Shown one piece after another: positions 1 through 12,432 of a stretch of 64,000 nt of DNA. How positions within the stretch are numbered: position 1 is the stretch's first letter; each line of letters starts with the position of its first letter. The stretch is from Perilla frutescens (lineage: Eukaryota > Streptophyta > Magnoliopsida > Lamiales > Lamiaceae): contig BRKX01000004.1 in NCBI GenBank assembly GCA_026008535.1, forward strand, positions 15,401,501 to 15,465,500, read 5' to 3'. The translations under genes and the position numbers were made by a program. The notes beneath the pieces were generated by a model. It saw nothing but the letters and a program-made list of their open reading frames with translations, ran no database searches and had not been told where the DNA came from.

Positions 1-349
1 TTGGAGCCTATTACGTATGAAGTATGTTGTTGACCCTATATTATGCATGTTGATTTAGGATGCTAGACGGGCGGGTTATGACAACCTATGAGCCCGATAA
101 GTTAGACGATTGCATGGTTTATGTGGATGGGCTTGTTCAATGCTTCCGTTTGATAATATATTGTGTGATAGTGTAGATTCAATAGATTGCATGCAAATTC
201 ACCAAAATTTTACATTTAGAATTATGATGTCACGCCTAGTCATGCTTCTTGACCTAAGCTTCCGCTCATTTTATTATAAGTGCATAAAATTAAGTAAGTA
301 AATGGTATGTTAAGTGATGTGGCCAAACGGAGTAGTTTGGGGCGTTAGA
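1..349 (+). repeat. 3' end of an LTR, same family as the solo LTR at 10699-13030
   Basis: This stretch aligns with about 12690-13030 throughout: the 'ttggagcc' start, the 'gcgggtt...gacctatgagcccgata' block, and the terminal 'gagtagtttggggcgtta'. It is therefore the 3' end of a Ty3/gypsy-type LTR in + orientation. Its other end lies outside the window, so it could be a solo LTR or the 3' LTR of a longer element. The last bases read GA rather than the usual CA. Confidence 0.8.
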
Positions 350-350
350 A

Positions 351-1205
351 ATGATTTCCCAAAGGATCAATCTTTTTTGGTTGGATCGTATTAGGCAGAA
401 GTTGGGCCGGAAAAACATGGATTTTTTGAGATCATCATGTTTTTGTCATTTATTTGCAATTCCAGAAATTAAATTCCAAGGACAATTATTTAATGTCTTA
501 TTGAGAAAGCTGAATAGAAGTTCTCTATGTTAGCTTCGTCTTTCTTTTGACATCAAAGAGCGGCATTTAGATTTCACACCAATTGAATTTGCGCTGGTTA
601 CTGATTTAAAATTTAAAGATTGGGTTGAACCACCCGTGGAGTCCAAAATCCATAGAGTGGTATTCAGAGAAAAACCGTCTCTTACTGTTGATGATATTGT
701 AGATGCATTCAATAAAGAATGCAGATCAACTAGTGGGACTTCACATCTCTCATTGCAGCTTGTCTTCCTTGTGATTTTGTATGGTATTTTGTTGGTTTGT
801 GGTGCAAGCTCGCACAATATTGACATGATTTATCTCCACCTCATTGATGATATCCATAGTTTCAATGTATTTCCTTGGGATAAGGTTGCATATCATTTGC
901 TAGTGAGGTGCATTCATCGTGCCAAAAAAATTGGACAATTTTATGAGGAACAACAAACCACTTACATTGGATGCTAAGGGTTTTGTGCTTTCCCTATAAG
1001 TTTGGGCTATGAGGTGATTCCTATTCTAACAAGAAATTGTGCTCAAAGAATATCGGTATCAGAAGACAGGTTTCCTGGAATGTTACGATGGGCGTTAATG
1101 AAGATAATTAAATTTGATTTGATGAATAAATATTTTCTGAATGCAACCCCCGACTCTCTGGTAATTAAGGCTTTGTATGATCATATTATATATCTTATTC
1201 GTTGA
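351..1205 (+). pseudogene. DUF1985-type N-terminal region of an Ulp1-like transposon protein, degraded (locus A)
   Basis: Read in + frames with interruptions. It contains a leucine-rich start, then 'HLDFTPIEFALVTDLKF', which matches the typical 'rFsp.EfaLvTGL' core of DUF1985, then 'FNVFPWDKVAYHLLV' and 'GFCAFPISLGYEVIPIL', typical of the following segment. In-frame stops fall near 532 and 975, so no intact protein is made. In plants, DUF1985 proteins are usually fused to a C-terminal Ulp1 (C48) protease and carried by Mutator-like elements. The Ulp1-like stretch at 2370-3147 on the same strand fits that order. The domain call is by motif only. Confidence 0.6.
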
Positions 1206-2369
1206 ATTTGTTGTTGTGTTGTTTACAACTATGATATGTTAAAATGTTACAGACATTGATGAATGTTGATACTAAAATTGAGACTGAATTCCTCCACCTC
1301 CTTGGTGTCGATGATATCACCAGCGGTCCGGTCTTCCAGAATAATGAACATATATCATCCCAAAGTCGACAGAAAGGAATGTCTTCTCGTGACTGTGAAG
1401 GTAAAACCCCATTAAAATAAAAGATCATCCTGCACACATTCATCAACAGAGTCCTATTTCACCGTCTCTTGTAGAAGTATATCCGTATGATGATAGTCAT
1501 GTCACTTGTATTCTGAAAACTCCTTTTGAAATATTCTTGCTAATATTTTGAGATTATTATTATGATATATGATATATAGCCTACAACCACGGAGGTGCAA
1601 CTCCTTTCAAGATATGTGGCCAACCTAGAGCGCTTACTAACTGATATTATGGGTTCGAGATGTGATGTTGAGAAATGTGTTAACACTGCAGTTGTTGATT
1701 CACTAAATAAAGTAGAAATTGTAGATGCATCACTCACTATAAATAATGAGCCGCATGTTGTGAGTGTTACTATTCCGGATACACTATAAATAAAGAATCC
1801 AGTAAACCTCTTCTCTCGAGAAGGGACAGTCTATGTTCTGGTGGTCCAGCTTCGAGCTCTAAGATAGATGAACTTTAGCCATTGACTAAAAAGAAAAAAA
1901 ATCATCAAACGCACCAATAGATTCTGTTACGCGATGTCCTTCCACTAGAAGCTCATAAAAAAATTGAGGTATGCAAGTGATCCAGCAACTGTTCTGAATA
2001 AAACTCACACATCTCTTGTTCTGAAACTTACAATCCGAATGAGCCTGAGTACTTGCCTTCTCATGTTAAGGCTTACATAGAATGGTGAGATAGAGCCAAA
2101 TAGAGTGTCCCGTAAGTTATTTATTATGTGTATTTTTCTTAATAGTCCGTCTATGAAAGTAACACCGAATTCTTGATCAAGTGCAGTCCAACCATTTTTT
2201 TACTTTATTTTCCAATGGTTATAGAAGTGTGTCCAACCTGGTTCGAGACTCTATAAAAGCATCGAGGATGGTTAACAATTGATGTATTAATGTTCCTATA
2301 TTATAGTTGTTATGTTCTCACACCAATGAAACCGTACCACTAGTTTTGTTAATGTTTTTATACTGACAT
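1206..2369 (+). other. Degraded linker of the DUF1985/Ulp1 locus
   Basis: No intact gene is visible. Short readable pieces lie at 1250-1420 ('TEFLHLLGVDDITSG') and 1577-1789 ('EVQLLSRYVANLERLLTD', a probable coiled coil). They could be linker exons between the DUF1985 and Ulp1 parts of the locus. The rest, 1790-2369, is AT-rich with many stops in all frames. Confidence 0.3.
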
Positions 2370-3147
2370 ATTTGATTTCATGCCAGCATATTGATGCATT
2401 GATCAACTTGTTTCTTTTCAATATGGAAAAAGAATCGGGTCACTACTATGATGGTTTGACTGCTATGGAGATCTTTTGCTGGGTATGTATCCAAATTTTG
2501 AGAAATTGAAACATATTATAACATTCGTGCTTGATAAATTTATTTTAAGTTTATTGGTGAAATTGCAGGGTGCTTGGAACAATCTAATTTTCAGGTTGTA
2601 TATGATAGGGTGAGCCCATACGTCTTTGGACAAAAACCTTTATATCGTACACTCCATTGGGGAGTGGCATCGAAGGTATACAGAATTGGGCACACTAATG
2701 GCAATTATTAGGTATGTTATGAGGTCTTCACTGGATGAGCAACGCATTACAGTTTATGACTCTCTATCAAGATCTAAACAAGAGAAACATGTATCACCAC
2801 AATTCGAGAATGTTTCTAAGAATATTTGTAGGTTGTGTGACGAGTGCAAGGTCTGGGATATGAATGGATTGACAAACAGTTTACATCAGGAATTTAAAGT
2901 TGTCTCCTATAAGCGTCCACCCCAGAAAGTCACTCTTGATGATTGTGGTATCATGTCAATCAAGTATATGGAGTGCATGATCTCGCATTTTGATAATCGA
3001 GTAGGTGCGGAGTATTTCAACATTCGTATTGTAGAAAACTTAATGAAATTGGTAAAGAATCATTCACTACTGAATAAGCACATGAAATTCATATTCATAG
3101 TATCATCATTATTAATTAATGACAATATTTTGTGCCTTGTTAATTAG
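2370..3147 (+). pseudogene. Ulp1/C48 protease-like C-terminus, degraded (locus A)
   Basis: The stretch near 2390 reads 'QHIDALINLF', a pre-protease module also recognisable at 60.3 kb ('QHIDTLLTMV'). The ORF at 2626-3147 then gives 'LDEQRITVYDSLS' (strand with the catalytic Asp of C48 peptidases) and 'LDDCGIMSIKYMECM' (the DCG motif with the catalytic Cys). The usual His-Trp pair upstream is not clear; a 'GEWHRRY' string is there instead. Ulp1 enzymes cleave SUMO conjugates, but plant transposon-borne copies are mostly uncharacterised. It is likely inactive because the upstream exons are broken and the His is uncertain. Confidence 0.5.
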
Positions 3148-3559
3148 TTGAATATAATATGAATTAGTCAACTGGCCAGCCCTTGTGACAAAGTATTTAT
3201 ATAGGTGATTCAATCGTGGAAAAAGTCAGTTTAGTTATTCATTATTGGTAACAATCACCTATTATCTTAAGATTCATATTCCATACAATGTCTTAGAATT
3301 ATAACGTAATGGCGCACAACTAATATATGTGTTAATAACATTTTGCTGAAGCACATCTAAATAAATTATGTCTTCATAACACAATGGTCCTAACATAAGA
3401 CATTATTATTTAGGTTACAACATAGCATAAAATGAGGATCACACGATTCGATACATGAGAAAGTTTAACACAATGGGCGAAATCACGCTAGATTCATCCT
3501 GAATTGTAATATGATGAAAAACTTGATGCTGGAGTTTTTTTACGTCGAGGTTGGTCAAC

Positions 3560-4170
3560 TGACTCGCTTACAAAGATTGAGCCTCGCCCCCACAAATATC
3601 CTTTGCTGTCGGAAACTTCAACAACTTCATGTACATGTTTTCTAGGATGTCCCAATTAATTTCTCTTTCGTCTTTGTAAAGCAATATATAAGACCATTGC
3701 TGCATATTCTGTAAGTTAGAAATATTGACATATCTTAGATCTCTGATACTATGCATTCAGTTTTGGTTATTTTACCTAAGCAAGGGTAATCCATTCAGCA
3801 GTAGTCATTATGACATTATTTACACTCGGGTCATATCTTATTGAGTTATGGTCAAGCAACGATTTAAAATTCTCGAATTGATCTTCCCACTGCCTATGTT
3901 TCCGATAGTATTCAACTATATCTATGTTGATCTTATGTTTCTACATCTGTAGCCTGACCAGTTGAAGACATCCCAAGTTTAGCTCAGGATCTCCTGATTT
4001 CCAAGTACCAATCCTTTGATAAGCATCCAACTTACGCAGCACCCGATCTTCAACATCATGAGACCACACACCATTATAAAAATATAATCCTGACTGAGAG
4101 GCGTTGGTTCTCCCATCTTCCATCCTTATTTTGCATGCATATGAGTAATAAGCACACACATTACACACTT
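3560..4170 (-). pseudogene. Myb/SANT-like (Myb_DNA-bind_3 type) fragment
   Basis: On the minus strand, 3941-4168 gives 'GVWSHDVEDRVLRKLDAY' followed by a stop. The same frame then continues with 'RQWEDQFENFKSLLDHNS', 'IRYDPSVNNVIMTTAEW'. The order W...L, then long helices, then 'i.yd...n.v......W' is the layout of the Myb/SANT-like domain in L10-interacting-MYB / Harbinger-ORF1-type plant proteins. A further short ORF (3568-3756) lies just downstream. The stop within the domain makes this a pseudogene or a multi-exon remnant. It lies opposite the Ulp1-like locus, a pairing also seen near 31-34 kb and 59-63 kb. Confidence 0.4.
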
Positions 4171-4800
4171 ATATATAAATAAATATGTAAAATGTTTTGC
4201 CATCAATTGTTCAAATGGTACCAATATATTGTACAGTATTCCCGTGAATATCTTTCTCTCAATAAGGGTGTTGTTAATTTAGAATCCTAGACTAACCAGT
4301 AAAAGAAAAAAATGACAGTTTATTTGAGCCATATGACGTGATAGATCATCTATTTTATGATTAGGTGGCCTCGTCTAAGCCTGTGATAACTGTGTCCCGA
4401 TATCTTTTATTCAAAATATTATAATTAATATCAAATGAACAATTTATACTGAGGTCTGAGAGGGTACAAGAGCATACTATTGACTGGTATACACTATCCT
4501 CCCATGTATTATTCCTGTGTGGGGCTGTTGACGGGGTTGCGCCTGTTGCGTGCGACAGTCGCTATCCACACATTTGCTATGACTACATTTAGAGTTTCTG
4601 TATGCTTCCGTCTATGAATCATCTTTCTCATTTTCTGCATCAATTTCATCCGAATCATCATTACTTCAATAATTTGACCTATGCAATTAGATATATTTTG
4701 AAATGCGAAATCAATACAATCAAAACCTGATATCTTCTGCTAGTTACACTTCTTGTTCTTCTTCCTGACATTATTTATCACTCTTTTATATGGCAACCAT
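4171..4800. other. Intergenic, no gene seen
   Basis: AT-rich with stops in every frame. Nothing recognisable between the Myb/SANT-like remnant and the end of the FAR1-like pseudogene. Confidence 0.4.
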
Positions 4801-7650
4801 CAATTGGTTGGCTTCAAATGGATCTGGAATGGCTGATGCTATGGATTTTTTAAGTTGGTTGTGTTCTTGTCCGAAGCACGTTTAGGTGATCCTCTAATTT
4901 TGGATAACTCATCCATCAGGGATTTCATACATTTAAAAATATAGACCCACTTTTAGGCATTTCCTTGTAGTCCATTTCCAAGTCATATGTATGCCTCATA
5001 ACAGTACTAACAAATACCATATTAGACACATTATCTTTGTCTGATAAATGAGTTGTCTAAGTGTTGACATTAGGGGTGAGCATTCGGTCAGTTCGGGTAG
5101 GAACCGACCAGAAATGCTACAACTAAACGCACCGAAGCATGGGAAGGTGGCCGACCGACCACCGACTGACGGTGGTCAACCACCAAACCGACCACCGACC
5201 GTGTTGATTCGGTTGGTTTCATCAGCCACCGAATGCAATTTTGAAAACAAAAATCTGGTCTTTTTCTATTTTTTCTTGCAGACTTTCCATTATGTTGTGA
5301 CTGGTGCAAATATGGATGATGGCGGTGTGGAGTTGGCTAGATGCTGCTGCACCATGAAGGAGACGAAGATGATGACGGCGTTAAGAAGTCGAGGTATTGT
5401 TGTGCGTGGAGGCGATGACGATGATGACTACGTTAATCTCCGAGTTGTTGCTGCACTTTGGAGGTGATGTTGACATTAAATGACTGTGGAGTGAAGCAGT
5501 TGACAAGAGTGGTTGTTAGCAGTGCTTGGCCTGCGGGAGGATGCATTAACACGCGACAGCTACTAGGTTAGAGATCATGAGGTGACTGATAGCTAGCTGG
5601 GTATAATATATGTATGTATGCGGATTTCATCGATCGAGTCGGTATGGCTGATGGTTTTCAGCCACACCATCGACCACCGACTGAAGCATGATCCGTTATG
5701 CTCCCCTTCCACCGACCACCAACTCGCTACTCTCTCTCTACCGCACCGAACTGACCGAACCCCATCGGTTTGGACGGTCGGGTCAGTTGCGGGCAGATGT
5801 TTGCTCACCCCTAGTTGGCATCCTTATGTTTAGCTGCTTTAGTCCATCTCTTTAGTATGTGCCTCTCAGGTAAGCTTCTTAAGGTAATTGTGTAAAAGAC
5901 CTTTAGCACATACCTGCAGAACATTCCCTCTCTTTCTAACATTCGACAAGTGCACGATAGATCCTCCATGATGCGGTTGTAGTGAACCTTTCTCTTACTA
6001 GTAGATGCACCATTTGATGACACTTCAAACTCGATATCATCGGCCAACAGATCACTAGGACTGCATATAATGTTCACATTTATGTTATTTGCTGCCTCCC
6101 TTTTGAATATTTTGTAGACATTTCTTATGTACACCTTTGCAGCTTGCCTTAACAATCTGTTCTTCTCCACATATTGTGCAAGCATTCCCCGACACAGTGC
6201 GTCTTCCTACCATACTCCTAATCACCAATCAGCTTGCATATTTTCATAATATCATACAAACTTGCACAATGAACTACTGGCGGAACACAAATCCTTCATA
6301 ACTTTGTTCATTGGCTCGCTCCTAGAGATTGCCAGCAAACCAGTAGTAAATATTGTATTAGTGAAAGTCGAAACCCATCTTCTTCTCAGACTGTACATAC
6401 TAGTGAACCATCTACTCTCTGCTAAACCATGTGTCAACCATTATCTGCCATGATTGCTCAAATTCTTTTTCCAATTCATAACTATTCATGCAGTGGTGCC
6501 ATATCTTTTTGAAGGCTTTGTTCCCATTGAGTGCACCAAAATGGGACATTACATTTCGATTTATATGCCATTGACATAACTGATGGCTAGCTCTATAGAA
6601 AGTGTAGTCTATTCCATTCATGAGTGTCTGATATTGATCGGAGAAGATTATCTTGGGTTCTTTTCCATCCATTGCCTCGAGGAAAGTTATGAACAACCAT
6701 TTAAATGATTTTGTTGTCTCATCAAATAAAAATTTAACTCTGAAAAAGATGTTCTGACGGTGGTGGTTCAATCTTACAATGGGTGCACATATCAAATTAT
6801 ATTTATTAGTTAGAAAGGTTGTGTCAACAGATAATACGTCACCGAAGCTATTGTAATCATCTGTACTACCAAAATCATGGGAAAAAATCTATGAGCCTTC
6901 CATCATCATCTACTAATACTTTCCAAAAGAAATATGGCCCACTAACAGATTTCACAGTGAAGTATTGGAAAGGGGCATCGGCATCACCGTTATCTAAGTG
7001 GGTTACTTTTCTTTTGCAGATCATGTGGTCATATGCATCCTTACGAATAAATCCGACATTGCCAGGCCCTCCAAATTTCTTTTCCATCCACCTACAAGCC
7101 CAGCTAACCCCAACTCATGCAGCATTTTAGGATTCTAATATCATTTTCTTTGAAGATTCCAAATTGTGGGCAGATCTCAACAAATAACTATCATCTGCAT
7201 CAAGTAATTCATGATTGTGTTGTTTATGGAAAATCCCAATTGTCCAAGGTCCTTCACATTCTCACACAACCCTCAATTGCGCCTTACAATTTGTTCTCGT
7301 TATTTGTTTCTTGTACACTGCCATCTTGAAATTAGATGGCTTATTATCAGGGAACCCTTCGCAAGAGCAATTGTACATTTTCATCTTAATGTCATTCGTT
7401 TTGTTGAAATATGTCTATGTTTCTTTCTTCACACTGAACCCTACCATTCATGCATACTCACAGTACAAAATGTAAGCCTGTTCAAGGTTTTCTACTGTAG
7501 AACCTGGGGCTAACAACCTTCGTAACTCGTTCTGATCATTTTTTGGGCTCGATCTTTGCTCTGCAGACTTATCTTCATCGGAAACCTTCGTTCCGGGACT
7601 CTCACCAGATCCCTCTTTACTGTTTTGAATTGATAAATTCAGGTCGAAAT
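4800..7650 (-). pseudogene. FAR1-related / MULE-type transposase pseudogene, split by a MITE
   Basis: Reading from 7650 down on the minus strand: an acidic leader ('SGESPGTKVSDEDKSAEQR'); a FAR1 DNA-binding domain (about 7490-7090, with 'ILYCEYA', 'FHKQHNHELLDADD'); 'GPGNVGFIRKDAYD' and 'VDDDGRLIDFF' (7087-6875); a MULE transposase core (about 6850-6412) with 'GDVLSVDTTFLTN' (first catalytic Asp), 'DETTKSFKWLF', 'IIFSDQ' (second Asp) and 'HQLCQWHI'; 'RRRWVSTFTNTIF' (6437-6252); and a C-terminal SWIM-type zinc finger (6000-5811, 'CTCRMLEREGMFC'), where the usual His after 'CR' is Tyr. Frameshifts occur near 6885, 6430 and 6200, and stops lie in the FAR1 domain. FAR1/FHY3 proteins are transcription factors domesticated from MULE transposases, but these breaks mean this copy is dead. 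Its C-terminus resumes at about 5070-4800 beyond the MITE. Confidence 0.8.
5071..5813. mobile_element. hAT-type MITE (743 bp) with 8-bp target duplication
   Basis: The ends form a terminal inverted repeat, TAGGGGTGAGCA at 5071-5082 and its complement at 5802-5813. The flanks are GTTGACAT (5063-5070) and GTTGGCAT (5814-5821), an 8-bp target duplication with one mismatch, as expected for hAT. Longer subterminal inverted similarity (GGTCAGTTCGG / CCGAACTGACC) and runs of 'CCGACC' lie inside. It carries no transposase, so it is non-autonomous. ORFs inside it (for example 5048-5467 and 5618-5833) are not genes. It sits inside the FAR1-like pseudogene. Confidence 0.9.
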
Positions 7651-8615
7651 CCGTAGAGAACTGTAGTTATCTTTGTATCTACTATCAAACTTCTCTTAAT
7701 CAATATTACATCTACATGAATGAACCTTAAGATAAATTAAGAACTAATAATCAGTTGTACTTATAAATTGACTATTTTAGTCTCTGGAAACAACTTCTCC
7801 GACAATGTATATGTTTAAACAATATGCCAATATATTAAATCCTGAACTCATGCCAATTCGCAAATGTTTACAGTAACATCAACTAAATACGCATTGCGAA
7901 ATCCCTAATTTTAAATGAAGATAAAAAAAATTCACATGAAAATTTTAAATCTGAAAGATTTTATTACCTAGGAAAAAGATGCTTTGCTTCTCATTGTGCG
8001 ATCATTGCCGGCATTTATCCTTGGGCCTCTGTGGAGTTGATTGATCTAGTGAATGAGCTGAATGTGAGTCTGTATTTCTTTGTTTATTTGGGGGAAAAGT
8101 TAGTTGCTTCCAGCCAGTAGACGTTTATTAAACCCCCAGTAGTGGTGGAGGGGATTTAAATATTCCCAAAAAGTGATGCAATTCTAAATTCTAAATATAT
8201 ATTAATTTTAACCATCTTATTGTTTTTCCTTTTAAATCTACACTTCATCGTTCTGGAAACATGCCTAAGGAAAATATAAGAAATTTTAATTATTTTTAAT
8301 CTTAATATTGCGTATTTTCTAGAAAAAAAATATTCTGTATTTTGTGTTTTTTGCAAATATTCCTCAATATTAGATATTTTACAAATTTTGCGTGATTAAA
8401 TGGTGGAAAAATATGCAAGTTAATTAAGCAAATTGCGAAGTGGGTTTAAAAGAAAAATTAATAATTCAGACATGGTGATAGTTTTAGAATCTTACGAAAT
8501 TAAAAATAAAACCTATAAAATCAAATGATACTAGTGATAGCATTAGGAACAATAATGTTTTTGAGAAATTAAGATCTTATATCCGCGTGTACTAAAAACA
8601 ACAATTTAAATCCCC
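7651..8615. other. AT-rich intergenic stretch
   Basis: No gene, RNA or transposon end is recognised. The region holds long A/T runs and only short random ORFs, such as the one at 8156-8356. Confidence 0.4.
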
Positions 8616-9553
8616 TTAATTTTGTTTTTCAGCAACATCATCAAAGCAAATGAAGCAATCATCACAATGATGATATATTCGGACTGCTAAGATTTTATGA
8701 TAAGATCTCATTCTTTCCTTGCTCCATTCCTCCCTAGGAAATTTCACAGAAATTAACCCATCGATATACATCGCTGCAGATACCAGAACTAGCACCATCA
8801 ACATGATTGAACTGATCTTCAACAAGTATATGTCTATACTCCAGCGGGTTAAGGATTTTATCTCGATCTTGCCTTTGCCAATACCTCCTACAGTATAAGA
8901 GCTGCGGAATCATGTGCATCAATGGCCATAGCTGATGTTGCCACTTAATAGTATGTAATCATACAACTCAACAGTCTATGAATATAGATCAATCGGAACC
9001 GTCACCCAATGATCACCGATGAGACAAGATGTGATTATCTGTATATATATATATATATATAATTATGTAAATTACATGCAACTTAATGGTTCATAAACTT
9101 CCATCGATTTAAAATTATACTTTATTTGCTTATGTGTTTCGCCTTCCACCATGCAGGGGCAATTGTAGTCTTTTCTTGGACAGTTTTTACCAAATACGAA
9201 TTCCAATCCCATGATTCATATGAATCATTATCGTATGCAGTCCTGAGGTCTTTGTCTTCTGGGTGACATCTCACCCACTCGTCCCTCAAAGTTTTCTTCA
9301 TAATTAATAACTGTCAGTGTGACATATAAATATCATTGTTAAACAACGGAAATGAAGTGCGTGAGTCCACTCACAAAGAATTATGACTGAAACACAATTA
9401 TGTTATAATAATCTACACCAGGACTCAGACGAAGACCAATCTTCAGTTTGTGCTGATATGTATGCAAAATGATGTCCATATGTGATGGGTCTAACTGTCT
9501 CATGCTGCCCTCTAAAACATTGAAGAAGTCATTAGACAACTTCCAATCTTCAT
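8616..9553 (-). pseudogene. Probable Ulp1-like transposon gene, 3' part (locus B), split by the Athila element
   Basis: On the minus strand about 9549-9375 reads open with 'SNDFFNVLEGSMRQLD', 'PSHMDIILHTYQHKL' and 'GLRLSPGVDYYN'. This resembles the 'HID..l' module that precedes the protease in plant Ulp1-like proteins and matches the modules near 2390 and 60340. A second readable piece (about 9300-9130) has 'MKKTLRDEWVRCHPEDKD' and 'APAWWKAKHISK'. Pieces at 8616-8922 are open but unassigned. The reading crosses 9553, the Athila insertion point, and should resume after 23366. No DCG motif was found here. The identity is an inference from short similarity. Confidence 0.35.
9042..9061. repeat. 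(AT)n microsatellite
   Basis: About ten uninterrupted AT dinucleotides. Confidence 0.9.
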
Positions 9554-11247
9554 TGGTGCGTCATTTTTCACCAAAAATAATCCGACACGCAGTCGGTATG
9601 CCCACACTACCCAGAATAGTAGCAAGCAAGATCATCTCCCAAAGGATCGGTGAGAATTACTCGTGGCTTACTCAATCTGCAGAACTCAACTCTTAAAATG
9701 GGAAATTTTTGTTTTTAAAATTAAACACACGAAAATAATAATTCAACAAGAATTTAAAGAACAATCAAAACAACGATTCTAAACGAATTGATGAAAATAT
9801 TCCGGTTACCAACTACTCCACTCTGACGCACTAAATTGATCATCGACACAAAGATGCAATTAATTAGCACATGCAAATCGGGTATGACTGCCGAAGACAC
9901 TTACTGACACAGCTTTATTTCTCCATATTTTCTCGATAAATAGGAAGACACTTCACTAAATATTCCCTTAGTCAACTGACAACCGTAAGAGACACTCTAG
10001 AGATTTAATGAGTTGACCGCTCAGAGATCTAGAGAAACCCAATTCTAATTTAACAGACTCTGACACGGGACTTATTAAAATCAGATTATTATTCTCATGG
10101 TTCTTACGAACCGTTTTACCACTTATCAATTCTAAACTATAATTGCGGATGGCCGAATTAATTGGTGAGTGATTAATTCCTATACACTGAATATTTGCAA
10201 CTACTCAGTATTATCGAAATAATCACGACTCGGATTACAAAGAATAATAAATACACGCACATGAATTAACAGAGATAAATATTTAGGTCTCACAGTTCGA
10301 GTCGGCCAGAGCTTCATGAGTTGTTCCCGGAATAGAGGAGTTAGTTAACTTGCGTACTCATAATCAAATTTGAGTTGTTGTTGAAATTCACGCACATGAA
10401 CAAAATGAATAAGATGAATGAAAATCGGTACTAGAGATTAACGTGCTCATTGCTGCTGTTTTTTCTTGTTCGATAAATCTCCCAAAAAATCCTTACTAAT
10501 GAAAATCAGATCCTAATATAAAGAAAAAATATCCCTAGAATTAAGTATCCAACAAGGAAATAAAATCCTACTATATCTAAACTAGGTAGTTTCCAAGGAG
10601 AGGACTCCTTAGAGGCGGTGGTGATCAGAAATCAGCACTCATGCTTGGGCTGGATCAAATTCTCGCACAAAACAGGCCCAAACCACTCGCACAGCTTCTG
10701 TGATACCCCCATCTTTTTGCTAAATTATAAATTATAATTTTAGTAAATGATTTCGAATTAATATTGTTGAATATTAATCATGTGAGTATGTTTGTTGTTA
10801 TGCCGTTATTTTATTTACAGGTTGTTCCACTCGAGCTGATACGTCATAGCACAGTGATGTTATACTGAGTGTATAACACAGTTTGAATTTTAATACTAAA
10901 GTGTCGAGTTATATGATAATGAATGGATGTGTTTATAATTAATTTTGTTTTGCCATAATTTGAACACGCTAACGCTGAGTTGATCGGTAAGTATTAAAAG
11001 TATTTCAAAAATCTAAGTCGTGTTAAGTGGAGTTGAAAATGTCCGGGATTCGATTTAAGTTCGGGGGTTGAATTGAGCAAGGTGCGCGCCCGCGGGACGG
11101 TGAGCGTTCGCGGGGTGTTGCGCGCCCGCGGGGCGGAAAAGACGGCGCGCCGGCACGGGGCTACGCGGGCGCGGGGAGCATGGGCTGAGAGCCCCCTCGC
11201 GCGGTCGCGGGAGGCGCGCGGTCGCGCGGGCTAGGCCGGACTTCTAC

Positions 11248-11255
11248 TATAAATA
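11248..11255 (+). promoter_or_regulatory. TATA box of the solo LTR
   Basis: TATAAATA directly after the GC-rich block and followed by a C/T-rich leader. This is the expected U3/R promoter layout and gives the LTR its + orientation. Confidence 0.6.
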
Positions 11256-12410
11256 CCACACTTATTCATTTCATCTTCATTTCTTTTCTCTTCTTGGGCG
11301 ATTTTTCTTCCATCTTCCTCTCAAGAAACTCTTCATCTTTTGGAGTAGATTCTTCCACCATCATCAATCAACTAAGGTAACTTCATACCTCTTCATCTTG
11401 GTGATTTAAACACTCATTTCTTGTTGAATCAAACCTAGGGTTTGTTATCCAAAAATTAGGGTTTCCATTTTTATTGATCCTCTTGCCTTGATATCTTGAA
11501 CATATGGTTTATTTACCTCCTTGAAGCTATATGTGAAGTTATATCGAATTCCTATGGTTCATTGTTGCTAAAGATTGGATTTTTGCCCTAATTTCCTTTG
11601 ATATGATGATTGTTGGTTGGAGATGTTATGAGGGTTGTATGGGGTTGATTTTCATGTATGTTAGAGCCCTAGGATGAAGGTATTTTTATTTGAAATGTTG
11701 GGTCTAAAGGATTTAAAATGAGTCATGAGCATGTGGTTTAAATGGGTGCACGTAACGTGTTCGATTAAATGTTTCAAAGAGTTTTAATGTGTATTTTGAG
11801 TCTAAAATCACAGTATGAGCTTGTTTATCCATGATTGTGTATGTGGAATATGTTTGAAGATCTTTAAAGAAAAGTATAGCATGAGTTTGGTCTAAATTAT
11901 GATTTAATTGTATAACTCGGCGTCTAAAATGAAAAGAGAATTGAAAGGTGCTAGGTGACGTGTTGGGGCTCGAGGTGGACAACTTGTGCACGGCTAAGGA
12001 GTATTTCAAAGGTTGAGAAATTGTGAAAGCGTCTCTTAAGGTAGGGTAACTCTAAACTGTGAACAAGTGTAAGGTTATAGTTATTGTTGTGCTTTGATTG
12101 TATAAATATGAAGGGTCTTCGGACCGGTGAATGAAAGAGACCCTTCGGGGCATAACAGAGATCCTTCGGGGTCGACAAAGAGATCCTTCGGGGTTGAGAT
12201 CCTTCGGGATCGAATATAGACCTGTTAATGTCCTCCCTGGGGGGTAGTATGTCTGCGGGCATCCCTACAGGGCCAAAGATGTTCATTAACGGGGGCATCA
12301 TGATGTTTAGACCCTACGGGGTTGAGACTAGTCTCCACAAAGTAAAGAAAAGTCCATATGTTATATTTTCACTTGTGGAATTAGCTATAACTGTTTACAG
12401 TGTTCCCCAC

Positions 12411-12432
12411 TGAGTATGTTGTTAAATACTCA
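12411..12432 (+). other. Hairpin TGAGTAT...ATACTCA in the solo LTR
   Basis: A perfect 7-bp inverted repeat with an 8-base loop, preceded by CCAC and followed by 'TTTCAGGTTGAGG'. The same arrangement recurs at 29317-29334, 30982-31001 and, on the minus strand, 52793-52812. Confidence 0.6.

Noticed and set aside
5048..5833. ORFs of 60-139 codons in both strands
   Set aside because: They lie in the hAT MITE and translate its subterminal repeats.
8616..8825. Small secreted or membrane protein ('MLKISSIMLMVLVLVSAAMY' start)
   Set aside because: The hydrophobic start looks like a signal peptide, but no supporting promoter or family is seen and it overlaps another open frame in a decayed region.
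12228..12413. 61-codon ORF in the solo LTR
   Set aside because: It lies in the short CTTCGGGG-type repeats of the LTR; no domain.
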